A stretch of 64,000 nt of DNA from VXPQ01 sp965117025 (GTDB taxonomy: Bacteria; Bacteroidota; Rhodothermia; Rhodothermales; VXPQ01): NCBI GenBank assembly GCA_965117025.1, contig OZ220746.1:186001-250000 (forward strand), read 5' to 3'. This document shows positions 26,467-34,181 of this stretch, piece by piece (positions within the stretch are counted from its first letter, which is position 1; every line of letters begins with the position of its first letter). Both the position numbers and the translations under genes were made by a program. Below the pieces are notes generated by a model that was given only the letters and a program-made list of their open reading frames with translations, searched no databases and was not told the origin of the DNA.

Positions 26467-29297
26467 TTGTCGCCTGCATCCATATGTACCTCAATGGGCA
26501 CATCGAGCGAGAGCGCCGCTTCCATTTCCTGGCGGACTATTGCCCGTACCGTATCGATTTCCTCCGGCGGCATTTCGAGGACAAGTTCATCATGCACCTG
26601 CAGCAACATACGCGCTGCAAGACCTTCCTGCTTCAGCCTGCGGGCTATATGCACCATGGCGATCTTGATCATATCGGCCTGTGATCCCTGGATCGGCATG
26701 TTCACGGCGACACGCTCGGAAAAGGATCGCTGGGTTCGATTGCGCGAATTGATATTCGGCACGAAACGCCGGCGCCCGAGGATCGTGCGAACGTACCCTC
26801 TTTCGCGTGCCTCCTGGACAACCCGGTTGATATGGGCTGTGACCGCAGGATACGTTTTAAGATAGGTGTCGATCAATTCCTGGGCTTCTCCGACTTGACA
26901 CCGCAGTCGCTGGGCCAGCCCCCATGCGGAAATACCATAGGGAATGCCATAATTCACTTCTTTCGCCTTGCGCCGCTGATCTTCATGTACTTCTTCAGGT
27001 GAAACATTGTATATCATTGCAGCTACGGCTCTATGTACATCTTCCTTTTGCCGAAACGCTTCGCTGAGCGCTTCGTCTCCGCTCATGGAAGCCAGGATAC
27101 GGAGTTCAATCTGTACGTAGTCTGACGAAAGCAGCTTCCACCCCTTTTCGGCGACGAACGCCTTACGGATCTCCCTGCCCTTGTCCGTCCGGATCGGGAT
27201 ATTCTGCAGGTTCGGTCCCGCCGAGGAAAGCCTTCCTGTGGCGGCCACTGTCTGGTTGTAATTGGTGTGAATGCGGCCGGTATCGGGATGGATCAGCTTG
27301 CCAAGGCTATCGACATAGGTGCTTTTCAGCTTGGAAAACTTGCGCCATTCGAGAATCAGTGCCGGCAAGGGGTGCCTTGCTGCAAGGGTCTCCAGTACCT
27401 CTTCTTTCGTGGAAGGAGCGCCTGTGGACGTTCTCGACACAATCGGCAGGTTCAGCTTCTCAAACAGAATGCCGCCGAGTTGGCGCGGGGAACCGATATT
27501 GAATGTTTCCCCCGCTTCTTTGTGGATTTTCTCCTCAAGATCGCGAATGTGGGCGCCCATTTCTTCGGAGAGCGCCGCCAGCATATCCGGATCGACCCGG
27601 ATGCCCGTCATTTCCATATCGGCCAGTACTCGCAGGAGAGGGAACTCGATCTGTTCCGCAATCTCCAGCAAGTCGTCTTCCTTCAGCCTGTCGCCAAGCG
27701 TATCCGCCAAACGCAAGGTGATGTCTGCATCTTCGCAGGCGTATGGACAGGTCTTTTCCGGGGGCACGTCCCGCATCGACAGCTGATTCTTTCCCGCTCC
27801 GATAAGGTCCTCGATCGGAATGGTTTTATAGCCCAGAAATTTCAGGGCCAGCGAATCGAGGCCGTGCGGTTCTTCGGGGGACAACAGGTAATGCGCCACC
27901 ATGGTGTCGAAGAACGGGCCTTTCGTGCGCACTCCGTGCCGCTCGAGTGTGATGACATCATACTTGACGTTCTGGCCGATTTTGAGCGCATTGCCGCGGA
28001 GGATCGGTTCAAGCAGGGCGAGGATATCGGGTGTGGGCGTTCCATCCGGCAAGGGCGTCGGGATGTAGCAGGCTTTGCCGGGTTCTTGCGCAAAAGAAAT
28101 ACCTACCAGCGACGCCCACATCGGATCGACCGAGGTGGTTTCTGTGTCGAAAGCGAACCGATCCACCGCCTGTAATTCTTCAACGACCGCCTGCAAGGCT
28201 TCCCTGTCGCTTATGAGATGGTAGGCTACCGCTTGCGGGTCATACGATACCAGATCAGAATCGGCTCGCCCCCTGCCAAAAAACGGGGGACGGTGCGCTT
28301 CCTCCTTCTGTATTTCCGGAACAGGCGCCTTTGCCTCCTCCCCTTCTCCGATTTGCCCGGGTTCTTCGGCAATCTGTGCAAACGTTCCGTCTTTCACTTT
28401 CCGGAAAAACGTGTTGAACTGGAGGTCGTTGAACAGGGAAAGCAGTGCTTCACGGTTTGGCCTGGAGCGCACGAGCTGCGCCGGTGTTACCTCAAGCTCC
28501 ACGTCCGTCTTGATCGTAACCAGTTGTTTACTGAGCAGAGCTTCTTCACGGTGCGCAAGCAGACCTTCGCGGGCGCGCTTGCCTTTCACTTCCTCCGCAT
28601 GTTCAAGGAGCGTTTCCACGGAGCCGTACTCCCGGATCAATGCCCCCGCCGTTTTTTCGCCAATACCCTGTACTCCCGGTACGTTGTCGCTGGCGTCTCC
28701 CATGAGTGCAAGCAGATCAATGAACCGGATCGGCGGAAGACCGTATTTTTCCTGAAATGTATCCACAGTGACAGGTTCGAAGGCTTCTCCCCGGCGAGCG
28801 GGGCGGAACATGGAGATACGCTCGTCGAGAAGTTGCTGGAAATCCTTGTCGGGAGACACAATCACCACATCGGTTCCTTCTTTGGCTGCCTGATGCGCCA
28901 GGGTGCCGATAACATCATCGGCTTCCACGCCAGGCACCTCGAGCACAGCCACGCCGGCAGCTTCCACGATGTCCTTGATGCAGGGAAGCGCTTCGGCAAG
29001 ATCTTCAGGAATCGGACTCCGGTTTGCCTTGTATTCCTCGAACAGTTCGTCGCGGAACGTGCCTGCTCCCGGGCCTACGACATCGAAAACCACCGCCATA
29101 TGGGTGATTCCGTGATCTTCGATCAGTTTCAGCAGGGTATTGGTAAAGCCGTATGCCGCTGAGGTGTTTTGGCCGTGTGAATTTATCAGGGGCCTGCTGA
29201 TGAACGCAAAATGGGCGCGGTAGGCCAGCGCCATAGCGTCAAGCAGATACAACGGGCTGTTTTTTTCCGGGGCGTTCGCCCCGTTTTCCTGAGCCAT
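26448..29297 (-). CDS. polA: DNA polymerase I
   Basis: 949 residues with all three parts. The 5'-3' exonuclease/FEN domain is at about 12-300 (YLLDAMALAYRAHFAF, VVIVSPDKDFQQLL, DVPGVQGIGEKTA-like). The 3'-5' exonuclease (about 375-570) retains the DxE residues in FAFDTETTSVDP, so proofreading is probably active. The polymerase domain has YVQIELRILASMSGDEAL, RRKAKEVNYGIPYGISAWG and VHDELVLEMP. The start at 29297 (MAQENGANAPEKNS) was chosen; upstream codons run into the intergenic region. Expressed divergently from the rfb cluster. Confidence 0.97.
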   Translation of the reverse strand: MAQENGANAPEKNSPLYLLDAMALAYRAHFAFISRPLINSHGQNTSAAYGFTNTLLKLIEDHGITHMAVVFDVVGPGAGTFRDELFEEYKANRSPIPEDLAEALPCIKDIVEAAGVAVLEVPGVEADDVIGTLAHQAAKEGTDVVIVSPDKDFQQLLDERISMFRPARRGEAFEPVTVDTFQEKYGLPPIRFIDLLALMGDASDNVPGVQGIGEKTAGALIREYGSVETLLEHAEEVKGKRAREGLLAHREEALLSKQLVTIKTDVELEVTPAQLVRSRPNREALLSLFNDLQFNTFFRKVKDGTFAQIAEEPGQIGEGEEAKAPVPEIQKEEAHRPPFFGRGRADSDLVSYDPQAVAYHLISDREALQAVVEELQAVDRFAFDTETTSVDPMWASLVGISFAQEPGKACYIPTPLPDGTPTPDILALLEPILRGNALKIGQNVKYDVITLERHGVRTKGPFFDTMVAHYLLSPEEPHGLDSLALKFLGYKTIPIEDLIGAGKNQLSMRDVPPEKTCPYACEDADITLRLADTLGDRLKEDDLLEIAEQIEFPLLRVLADMEMTGIRVDPDMLAALSEEMGAHIRDLEEKIHKEAGETFNIGSPRQLGGILFEKLNLPIVSRTSTGAPSTKEEVLETLAARHPLPALILEWRKFSKLKSTYVDSLGKLIHPDTGRIHTNYNQTVAATGRLSSAGPNLQNIPIRTDKGREIRKAFVAEKGWKLLSSDYVQIELRILASMSGDEALSEAFRQKEDVHRAVAAMIYNVSPEEVHEDQRRKAKEVNYGIPYGISAWGLAQRLRCQVGEAQELIDTYLKTYPAVTAHINRVVQEARERGYVRTILGRRRFVPNINSRNRTQRSFSERVAVNMPIQGSQADMIKIAMVHIARRLKQEGLAARMLLQVHDELVLEMPPEEIDTVRAIVRQEMEAALSLDVPIEVHMDAGDNWLDAH

Positions 29298-29413
29298 ATC
29301 AAGCGCTGCTATCTTTGATGGGGGGCGCCTGTCCGCGAAACCGCCCGGGACGCGTACTGTATAAAGCCCGGCGATGCATTTCGTTCTTCGCCCATGCATT
29401 CCCTGCGCCTTTC

Positions 29414-30517
29414 GTGGATCCGCACGCTCTCCGAACACATCATAAACACGTCCCTCGATCCGTGCTGGTTACCGGGGGAGCCGGATTCATCGGATCCAAT
29501 TTCCTGCTCAGGATGGCGCCGCGCTATCCCAAGGTACGGTTCGTGAACCTCGATTCCCTGACCTACGCAGGCAACCTTATGAATCTTGCACAGGTCGAGA
29601 AGGCGGAAAATTATTTTTTTGTGCACGGCGACATCTCCGACCGGGATATGGTGCGTAACCTGTTCAGGGAGCATGCGTTTTCCACCGTAGTGCATTTTGC
29701 TGCAGAGAGTCATGTAGACCGGTCTGTGCAGGCCCCCCTGTCCTTTGTGCAAACCAATGTGCTGGGTACGGCGATCCTGCTGGAAGAGGCTCGATCCGCC
29801 TGGAACCCCGACGAGTTCGAAACCGGACGCTATCGTTTCCATCACATCTCGACAGACGAAGTATACGGAAGCCTTGGCCCGGAAGGCCTCTTTTCCGAAA
29901 CGACGCCGTACGATCCACGGTCTCCTTATTCGGCTTCGAAAGCTTCTGCGGATCATTTTGTGCGTGCCTGGGGACAAACGTATGGACTGCCGGTTGTCGT
30001 TTCGAACTGTTCGAACAATTACGGCCCTCGGCAATTCCCGGAGAAACTCGTGCCGCTCGTTATTGTCCGGGCCATGAAAGAAAACGAGATTCCAATCTAC
30101 GGCAAAGGAGAAAACATTCGCGACTGGCTTTTCGTGGAGGATCATTGCGAAGCCCTCGAAACCATTCTCCTTTCGGGCGCCGACGGGGAAACCTACGGGG
30201 TAGGCGGCGAAACCTGTCGCACGAATCTCGAACTCGTGTATATGGTGCTGGACAGAGTCGATCGGGCGCTGAATCGACCGGAAGGCACATCCAGGGGACT
30301 TGTCGCTTTCGTAAAAGATCGCCCCGGTCACGATTACCGTTATGCCATGGACACCTCGAAAGTGCGAGGCGAACTCGGTTGGCGGCCCCGGCACGATCTT
30401 CTGCAGGGGATCGATACCACCATTGCGTGGTATCTGAAGAATGAGGAGTGGTTACAGGCCGTGCTCGACGAATCCTGGCGCACATGGTATAACGAGCAGT
30501 ATGCGGCCCGCACATAA
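29414..30517 (+). CDS. rfbB: dTDP-glucose 4,6-dehydratase
   Basis: About 367 residues from a GTG at 29414. The NAD-binding motif LVTGGAGFIGSNFLL is near the N-terminus, followed by DSLTYAGNLMNL, HFAAESHVDRS, the active-site region HISTDEVYGSLG, YSASKASADHFVRAW with the YxxxK pair, and NNYGPRQFPEKLVPL. It makes dTDP-4-keto-6-deoxyglucose. There is no in-frame ATG near the expected start; a GTG at 29462 would begin directly at LVTGG, and an ATG pair at 29315 would add an unlike 33-residue leader. The N-terminus is therefore uncertain. Confidence 0.93.
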   Translation: MDPHALRTHHKHVPRSVLVTGGAGFIGSNFLLRMAPRYPKVRFVNLDSLTYAGNLMNLAQVEKAENYFFVHGDISDRDMVRNLFREHAFSTVVHFAAESHVDRSVQAPLSFVQTNVLGTAILLEEARSAWNPDEFETGRYRFHHISTDEVYGSLGPEGLFSETTPYDPRSPYSASKASADHFVRAWGQTYGLPVVVSNCSNNYGPRQFPEKLVPLVIVRAMKENEIPIYGKGENIRDWLFVEDHCEALETILLSGADGETYGVGGETCRTNLELVYMVLDRVDRALNRPEGTSRGLVAFVKDRPGHDYRYAMDTSKVRGELGWRPRHDLLQGIDTTIAWYLKNEEWLQAVLDESWRTWYNEQYAART

Positions 30518-30561
30518 TTCATCCTGGTATATATCCTGATTGCATGCCTGCAGACCAACCC

Positions 30562-31317
30562 ATGAAAGGCGTTCTTCTGGCTGGCGGGCTGGGGAGCCGT
30601 TTGTATCCGCTGACCAGGATGACCAACAAGCATTTACTTCCGGTAGGTCGCTACCCGATGATTTTCCATCCCCTGGTGCGGATGCGTCGAGCGGGTATTC
30701 AGGAAGTGGCCGTGGTTACAAGCCCTGAACATATGGGAGATGTGGTGAACCTCCTGGGAAGCGGGCGTGATCTCGGTCTTGACCTGACCTTTCGCGTACA
30801 AGATGAACCCGGCGGCATTGCACAGGCCCTTGCACTCTGTGCGTCGTTCACGGGGGACGATCCCCTGCTTGTCATTCTCGGAGACAACATCCTCGGAGAG
30901 GATATTGGCGATCAGGTCGCCGCATTCCGGCGGCAATTGGCGACAGAGGGCTCGGGAGCCCGGGTGCTACTCAAAGAAGTGCCTGACCCGGAACGCTATG
31001 GCGTCCCTCGTTTCGAGGGGGACCGGATTGTCGAGATTATCGAAAAACCCTCTACCCCCCCAAGTAACTACTGCGTGACCGGCCTCTATTTTTACGACGC
31101 CGGAGTGTTTGATATCATTGCAGGCCTGTCTCCAAGCGCACGTGGAGAATACGAAATAAGCGACGTGAGCAATGCCTACATCCAGGAAGATCGGCTTTCG
31201 TGGGGTGTGTTGAACAGCTGGTGGGGGGATGCAGGCACGATGGATGGGTGGCACGAGGCGAATGCATTGGCCCGTGACCTCGTTTACGAAGAATTTCTAT
31301 CCTTGAATACGCAGTGA
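30562..31317 (+). CDS. Sugar-1-phosphate nucleotidyltransferase (RfbA/RmlA-like, short form)
   Basis: 251 residues. KGVLLAGGLGSRLYPLTRMTNKHLLPVG is the nucleotide-binding start, then VILGDNILGEDIG, GVPRFEGDRIVEIIEKP and GEYEISDVSNAYI, ending WWGDAGTMDGWHEAN. These match glucose-1-phosphate thymidylyltransferases, though it is about 40 residues shorter than RmlA and lacks its C-terminal helical part, like many short archaeal/bacterial homologues. It probably makes dTDP-glucose for the adjacent RfbB. An ATG at 30544 six codons upstream is an alternative start. Confidence 0.9.
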   Translation: MKGVLLAGGLGSRLYPLTRMTNKHLLPVGRYPMIFHPLVRMRRAGIQEVAVVTSPEHMGDVVNLLGSGRDLGLDLTFRVQDEPGGIAQALALCASFTGDDPLLVILGDNILGEDIGDQVAAFRRQLATEGSGARVLLKEVPDPERYGVPRFEGDRIVEIIEKPSTPPSNYCVTGLYFYDAGVFDIIAGLSPSARGEYEISDVSNAYIQEDRLSWGVLNSWWGDAGTMDGWHEANALARDLVYEEFLSLNTQ

Positions 31318-31802
31318 GTATAGCATTTCTTGCCTGGAAGGAAGGCGAAATAGACGGCTGCGAGATCCATCCGCTCCGGTTCTACGAAGACAATCGGGGC
31401 TGGCTGGCTGAGTTCTTTCGATGCGACGAACTGCCTGAAGCGGTGCATCCCCGGATGGGGTACGTTTCCCTGACGCACCCCGGAGTGGCTCGCGGACCCC
31501 ACGAGCATGTAGCGCAAACGGATCTGTTTCTTTTTTTTAGCGGCGCTTTCCGGCTGTATCTGTGGGATACACGCGCCGACTCCCCTTCTTTCGGGTATCG
31601 TTACCGGGAAGAATTCGGCGTGGCCCGCCCTGCGGTAGTGCTCATTCCTCCTGGCGTTGTTCATGCCTACCGTAATGTGGGCGCGGAAGATGCCTGGATC
31701 GTGAATTGTCCGAACCGGCTCTATGCAGGGGAGGGCAAATGCGAGCCGGTGGACGAAATCCGGTATGAGGACCAGCCGGATTCACCGTTTACGATGGATT
31801 GA
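31314..31802 (+). CDS. RmlC-like cupin, dTDP-4-dehydrorhamnose 3,5-epimerase family
   Basis: 162 residues. The GTG start overlaps the stop of the nucleotidyltransferase (GTGA), so translation is coupled. Family features are FYEDNRGWLAEFFRCDEL, VSLTHPGVARGPHEH, where RmlC has the catalytic His, LFLFFSGAFRLYLWD, and VLIPPGVVHAYRN. The sequence is shorter and more divergent than classical RmlC, so epimerase activity is likely but not certain; a ketoisomerase-type cupin is an alternative. rfbD, which would complete dTDP-rhamnose synthesis, is not in the window. A repeat half-copy begins 2 bases after the stop. Confidence 0.82.
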   Translation: MSIAFLAWKEGEIDGCEIHPLRFYEDNRGWLAEFFRCDELPEAVHPRMGYVSLTHPGVARGPHEHVAQTDLFLFFSGAFRLYLWDTRADSPSFGYRYREEFGVARPAVVLIPPGVVHAYRNVGAEDAWIVNCPNRLYAGEGKCEPVDEIRYEDQPDSPFTMD

Positions 31803-31803
31803 A

Positions 31804-31835
31804 AGAGCGCCGCTGTATAGTGCTAACAGGCCCTA
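31804..31835 (-). repeat. Solo terminal half-copy of the dispersed repeat
   Basis: These 32 bases match 33300-33331, the right end of the complete element, at 29 of 32 positions (differences are two bases in the centre and one in the CAGG/CAGA part). The inner edge lies 2 bases after the stop of the RmlC-like gene and the outer edge (CCCTAA) faces the next gene. Nothing else of the element is recognisable here. The rest of the gap to 31960 is AT-rich and contains a hairpin at 31857-31879 (TGTGAGCG and CGTTCACA with one G-U pair around a T-run). Confidence 0.75.
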
Positions 31836-31960
31836 ATCACCCGGAGCGAGACAATATGTGAGCGTTTTTTGCGTTCACAGAGTGGCTGATTATATTATGG
31901 CCCTGTATTTTTCCCGCGCTATGTGATCTATGAAAAGAGTTTTCCCCTCATACTAATTCC

Positions 31961-33025
31961 ATGACTGAACTCAAGGTTGAATTAACGCCAGTTACTCGTC
32001 TGGACGTCATCAACGTGCAGCAATGCGTCCGCGAGTGCCACGGGGATGTCCTCGACGAATATGATCGGGTCCTCTATTGTTCTCATCATACCACGGGGGG
32101 ATATATCGATCAGGGACTGGCGCAGCGACTGAATCACAGCCTGGATTCCATACACGCTTTTCTGCGCACGTTTCAGAAACTTTTTCCGCCGGGGAAAAGC
32201 TATCAGCATGACAATATGTCCCTGCGCATGGAATTAACGGAAGAAGAACGGGAAAATGAGCCGCCCAACGCTGATTCGCATCTCAGCTTCATCAGTTCCG
32301 GTCTTCAAACGTGCGTATCCTATCGCAACGAGCAGAATCAGCCCGTTTACTTTGTAGATCTCGATGGAGTGAATCACAAAAATCAGAGGCGCCGCCGGTT
32401 GTCTACCATCGTTGGATTCAACAAGGATCGCTTTGTAGACCGGTTCGAACTCGAGGTGCCAACCTCTGATCAGGACATTGATTCGATCGATCTGAATAGC
32501 GGGCAAGTGGGTCTGTTCGAGAAATCCCATGACCTCATTCGTCAGCACGGGATTGAAAAAGGATGGATAGAATTCGAATTGGATCCCAACCAACCCGGAG
32601 CGGGGCTAACCGTCAATGAGTACGAGACGCTATTGATTCAGCATGACCTTGCTTCGGTATTGAAAAACCCCCTGCAATACGCCGCAGCAGGAGGGCAGTA
32701 TCTTTTCCGTAATCCGTTGGCCATCCCTGGTAAAGCCTGGCAATATGTCAAGTACGACTTCGTTCGGATGGTAAACAGAACCCTTAACGTTCCCGGGTTC
32801 AGTAAATTGTTTACCGACCGGACCGTCAGCCGGCTATTCACTGCGCCTGCATCGCACTTTCTTGGCATGAAGCGATCCATTCGTTTTCTGGTAGTGTGTA
32901 GTGGTTCTTCAAATGGATGCGGGTCCATTTTGCAGGGCAGATACCAAAGTCCCATCCTGGTTCAGTGGAAGAAAGCGATGCGCGGGAGCCGCACCGTGAC
33001 CGCCACGCTCAGGGAATGCATCTGA
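31961..33025 (+). CDS. Predicted tandem two-domain YjbQ/UPF0047 protein
   Basis: 354 residues, over twice the normal YjbQ length (about 135-140). By eye, residues 1-152 follow YjbQ: VNVQQCVREC, VLYCSHHTTGGYIDQ (family His-Thr pair at H43-T44), YQHDN, PPNADSHL (family NADAHL, H107), and PVYFVDLDG followed by RRRRLSTIVG as the last strand. Residues 160-354 repeat the plan: FELEVPTSDQDIDSIDL, LIRQHGIEKGWIEFELDPN, GAGLTVNE, then an extra 55 or so residues, then APASHFLGMKRSIRFLVV, QGRYQSPILVQW and SRTVTATLREC. Domain A keeps the His-Thr but has lost the NEN part; domain B has lost the His-Thr but keeps VNE. YjbQ members have reported thiamine-phosphate synthase activity. Assigned by family pattern only; function is inference. 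Confidence 0.6.
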   Translation: MTELKVELTPVTRLDVINVQQCVRECHGDVLDEYDRVLYCSHHTTGGYIDQGLAQRLNHSLDSIHAFLRTFQKLFPPGKSYQHDNMSLRMELTEEERENEPPNADSHLSFISSGLQTCVSYRNEQNQPVYFVDLDGVNHKNQRRRRLSTIVGFNKDRFVDRFELEVPTSDQDIDSIDLNSGQVGLFEKSHDLIRQHGIEKGWIEFELDPNQPGAGLTVNEYETLLIQHDLASVLKNPLQYAAAGGQYLFRNPLAIPGKAWQYVKYDFVRMVNRTLNVPGFSKLFTDRTVSRLFTAPASHFLGMKRSIRFLVVCSGSSNGCGSILQGRYQSPILVQWKKAMRGSRTVTATLRECI

Positions 33026-33060
33026 TGTATCTCCCGGGGTAGCGCCCGGGACGGCATACC

Positions 33061-33333
33061 TCTAGGGTCTGTTATTACTATACAGCGATGCTCTGTTCCG
33101 TCAGGCACGGCGTCAATCAAGGCGCGAGGAGTGAAGTTTGGTGGTTCCAAATGAGCGACGAGCAACGAAGAGTGACGCCGTGACCGGCGGAACCCGCAGG
33201 GCGGGGCCTCTTTTCCCGCCATGCGGCGTTGCCGCTCGCTTATGTGGCTGGGCCACACTGCGCTCGCGGCGCCTGGCCTGACAGGAAAACAGGCCCCACA
33301 GAGCGCCGCTGTATAGTAATAACAGACCCTAGA
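33061..33333. repeat. 273-bp MITE-like element with 27-bp perfect terminal inverted repeats
   Basis: Bases 33061-33087 are the exact reverse complement of 33307-33333; the pairing goes on imperfectly inward to about 35 bases. Inside are further nested inverted repeats: CACGGCGTCA (33103-33112) with TGACGCCGTG (about 33172-33181), GGGGCCTCTTTTCC with GGAAAACAGGCCCC (13 of 14), and the hairpin TGTGGC-TGG-GCCACA. No transposase is encoded. The outer ends read TCTAGGG...CCCTAGA. It fills the 303-base gap between the YjbQ-like gene and the SDR gene, and supplies the SDR stop codon. Just before it, TCCCGGG/CCCGGGA (33032-33051) makes another hairpin. Confidence 0.88.
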
Positions 33334-34105
33334 TGAGTGACCGGGACTGTCCCCCGTCCACATTGAGGCAGGCGCCAGTAACCAGACTCGCTCGCTCCGA
33401 AACGAGAAAGGCGGCCACGTCCGCCACTTCCTCCGCCTTTCCGAAGCGTCCTACGGGAAGGTTTTGCGCCACGAATGCCTTCATCTGTTCCGGTTGTTCG
33501 CGGACGCGCCGGTCCCAGCTCCCCCCTGGAAACCGGATGGATCCCGGTGCTATGCTGTTCACGCGAATGCCGGCCGGGGCCAGTTCGAGCGCCATGATTT
33601 TTGCCGTGCTTATCAGGGCTGACTTCGTGGCATTGTAAATGGAAAGCCCGGCTCCTCCCGCTTCCCGGCCAAAAATCGACGCCACAAAAAGGATGGCCCC
33701 TCCTCCCGCCGCCTTTATGTGCGGCGCTACGGCACGCCCTGATCGCACATGTGCCCTGAGATTGAGGTCGAGCACGTTTTCCCAGTCGTCGTCCGTAGTG
33801 TCCTCGAATGGTTTCCGGCGGTTCCCCCCTACATTGCTCACTAAAATATCCACCTGCCCGAACCGTTCGACCGTCCGGTCGACAATTTCCTGCGGCACAT
33901 CCTTTTTGGAAAGATCTGCCTCCAGGGCCAGCACCGATGCTCCTCCCTTCTCAATTTCTTCCGCTGTTTCCCTAAGGCGCTCCCCGCCGCGGGCGCATAT
34001 GGTGAGCCGGCATCCTTCTGCCGCAAGGCGTTTTGCAATGTATTTCCCGATACCCCGGCTCGATCCCGTAACGATTGCAACCTTGTTTCCTAATTCGAGG
34101 TCCAT
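33329..34105 (-). CDS. Short-chain dehydrogenase/reductase (3-oxoacyl-ACP reductase-like)
   Basis: 258 residues. The cofactor motif is VAIVTGSSRGIGKYIAKRL (TGxxxGxG, residues about 9-27), with VSNVGGNRR in place of the usual NNAG, an Asn in NLRAHV, catalytic Ser in LFVASIFGREA, and YNATKSA with the YxxxK pair. VDGGQS near the end is typical. The sequence is classical SDR; the SIFGREAGG neighbourhood is common in glucose-1-dehydrogenase-like and FabG-like members, and the substrate is unknown. The TAG stop codon (33329-33331 on the complementary strand) lies within the terminal repeat of the neighbouring element. Confidence 0.92.
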   Translation of the reverse strand: MDLELGNKVAIVTGSSRGIGKYIAKRLAAEGCRLTICARGGERLRETAEEIEKGGASVLALEADLSKKDVPQEIVDRTVERFGQVDILVSNVGGNRRKPFEDTTDDDWENVLDLNLRAHVRSGRAVAPHIKAAGGGAILFVASIFGREAGGAGLSIYNATKSALISTAKIMALELAPAGIRVNSIAPGSIRFPGGSWDRRVREQPEQMKAFVAQNLPVGRFGKAEEVADVAAFLVSERASLVTGACLNVDGGQSRSLI

Positions 34106-34181
34106 TTAGTAAAGTGATTTTGAGATGGTGATAGCGGTTCTTGGCGCCAGGGAAACCCGTCTCTCCCTGTCGGAACGAAGT

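Noticed and set aside
25228..26865. A 545-residue plus-strand open frame across the M16 peptidase and polA ends
   Set aside because: It is antisense to two unambiguous genes (HxxEH peptidase and DNA polymerase I) and carries no recognisable domain.
27267..28175. A 302-residue plus-strand frame and its neighbour at 28218-29162 inside polA
   Set aside because: Both are antisense to the polymerase and exonuclease domains and look like shadow reading.
33061..33333. Interpreting the inverted-repeat element as an insertion sequence
   Set aside because: No transposase frame fits in 273 bp; it could be at most a non-autonomous (MITE-like) element. A target-site duplication could not be established by eye.
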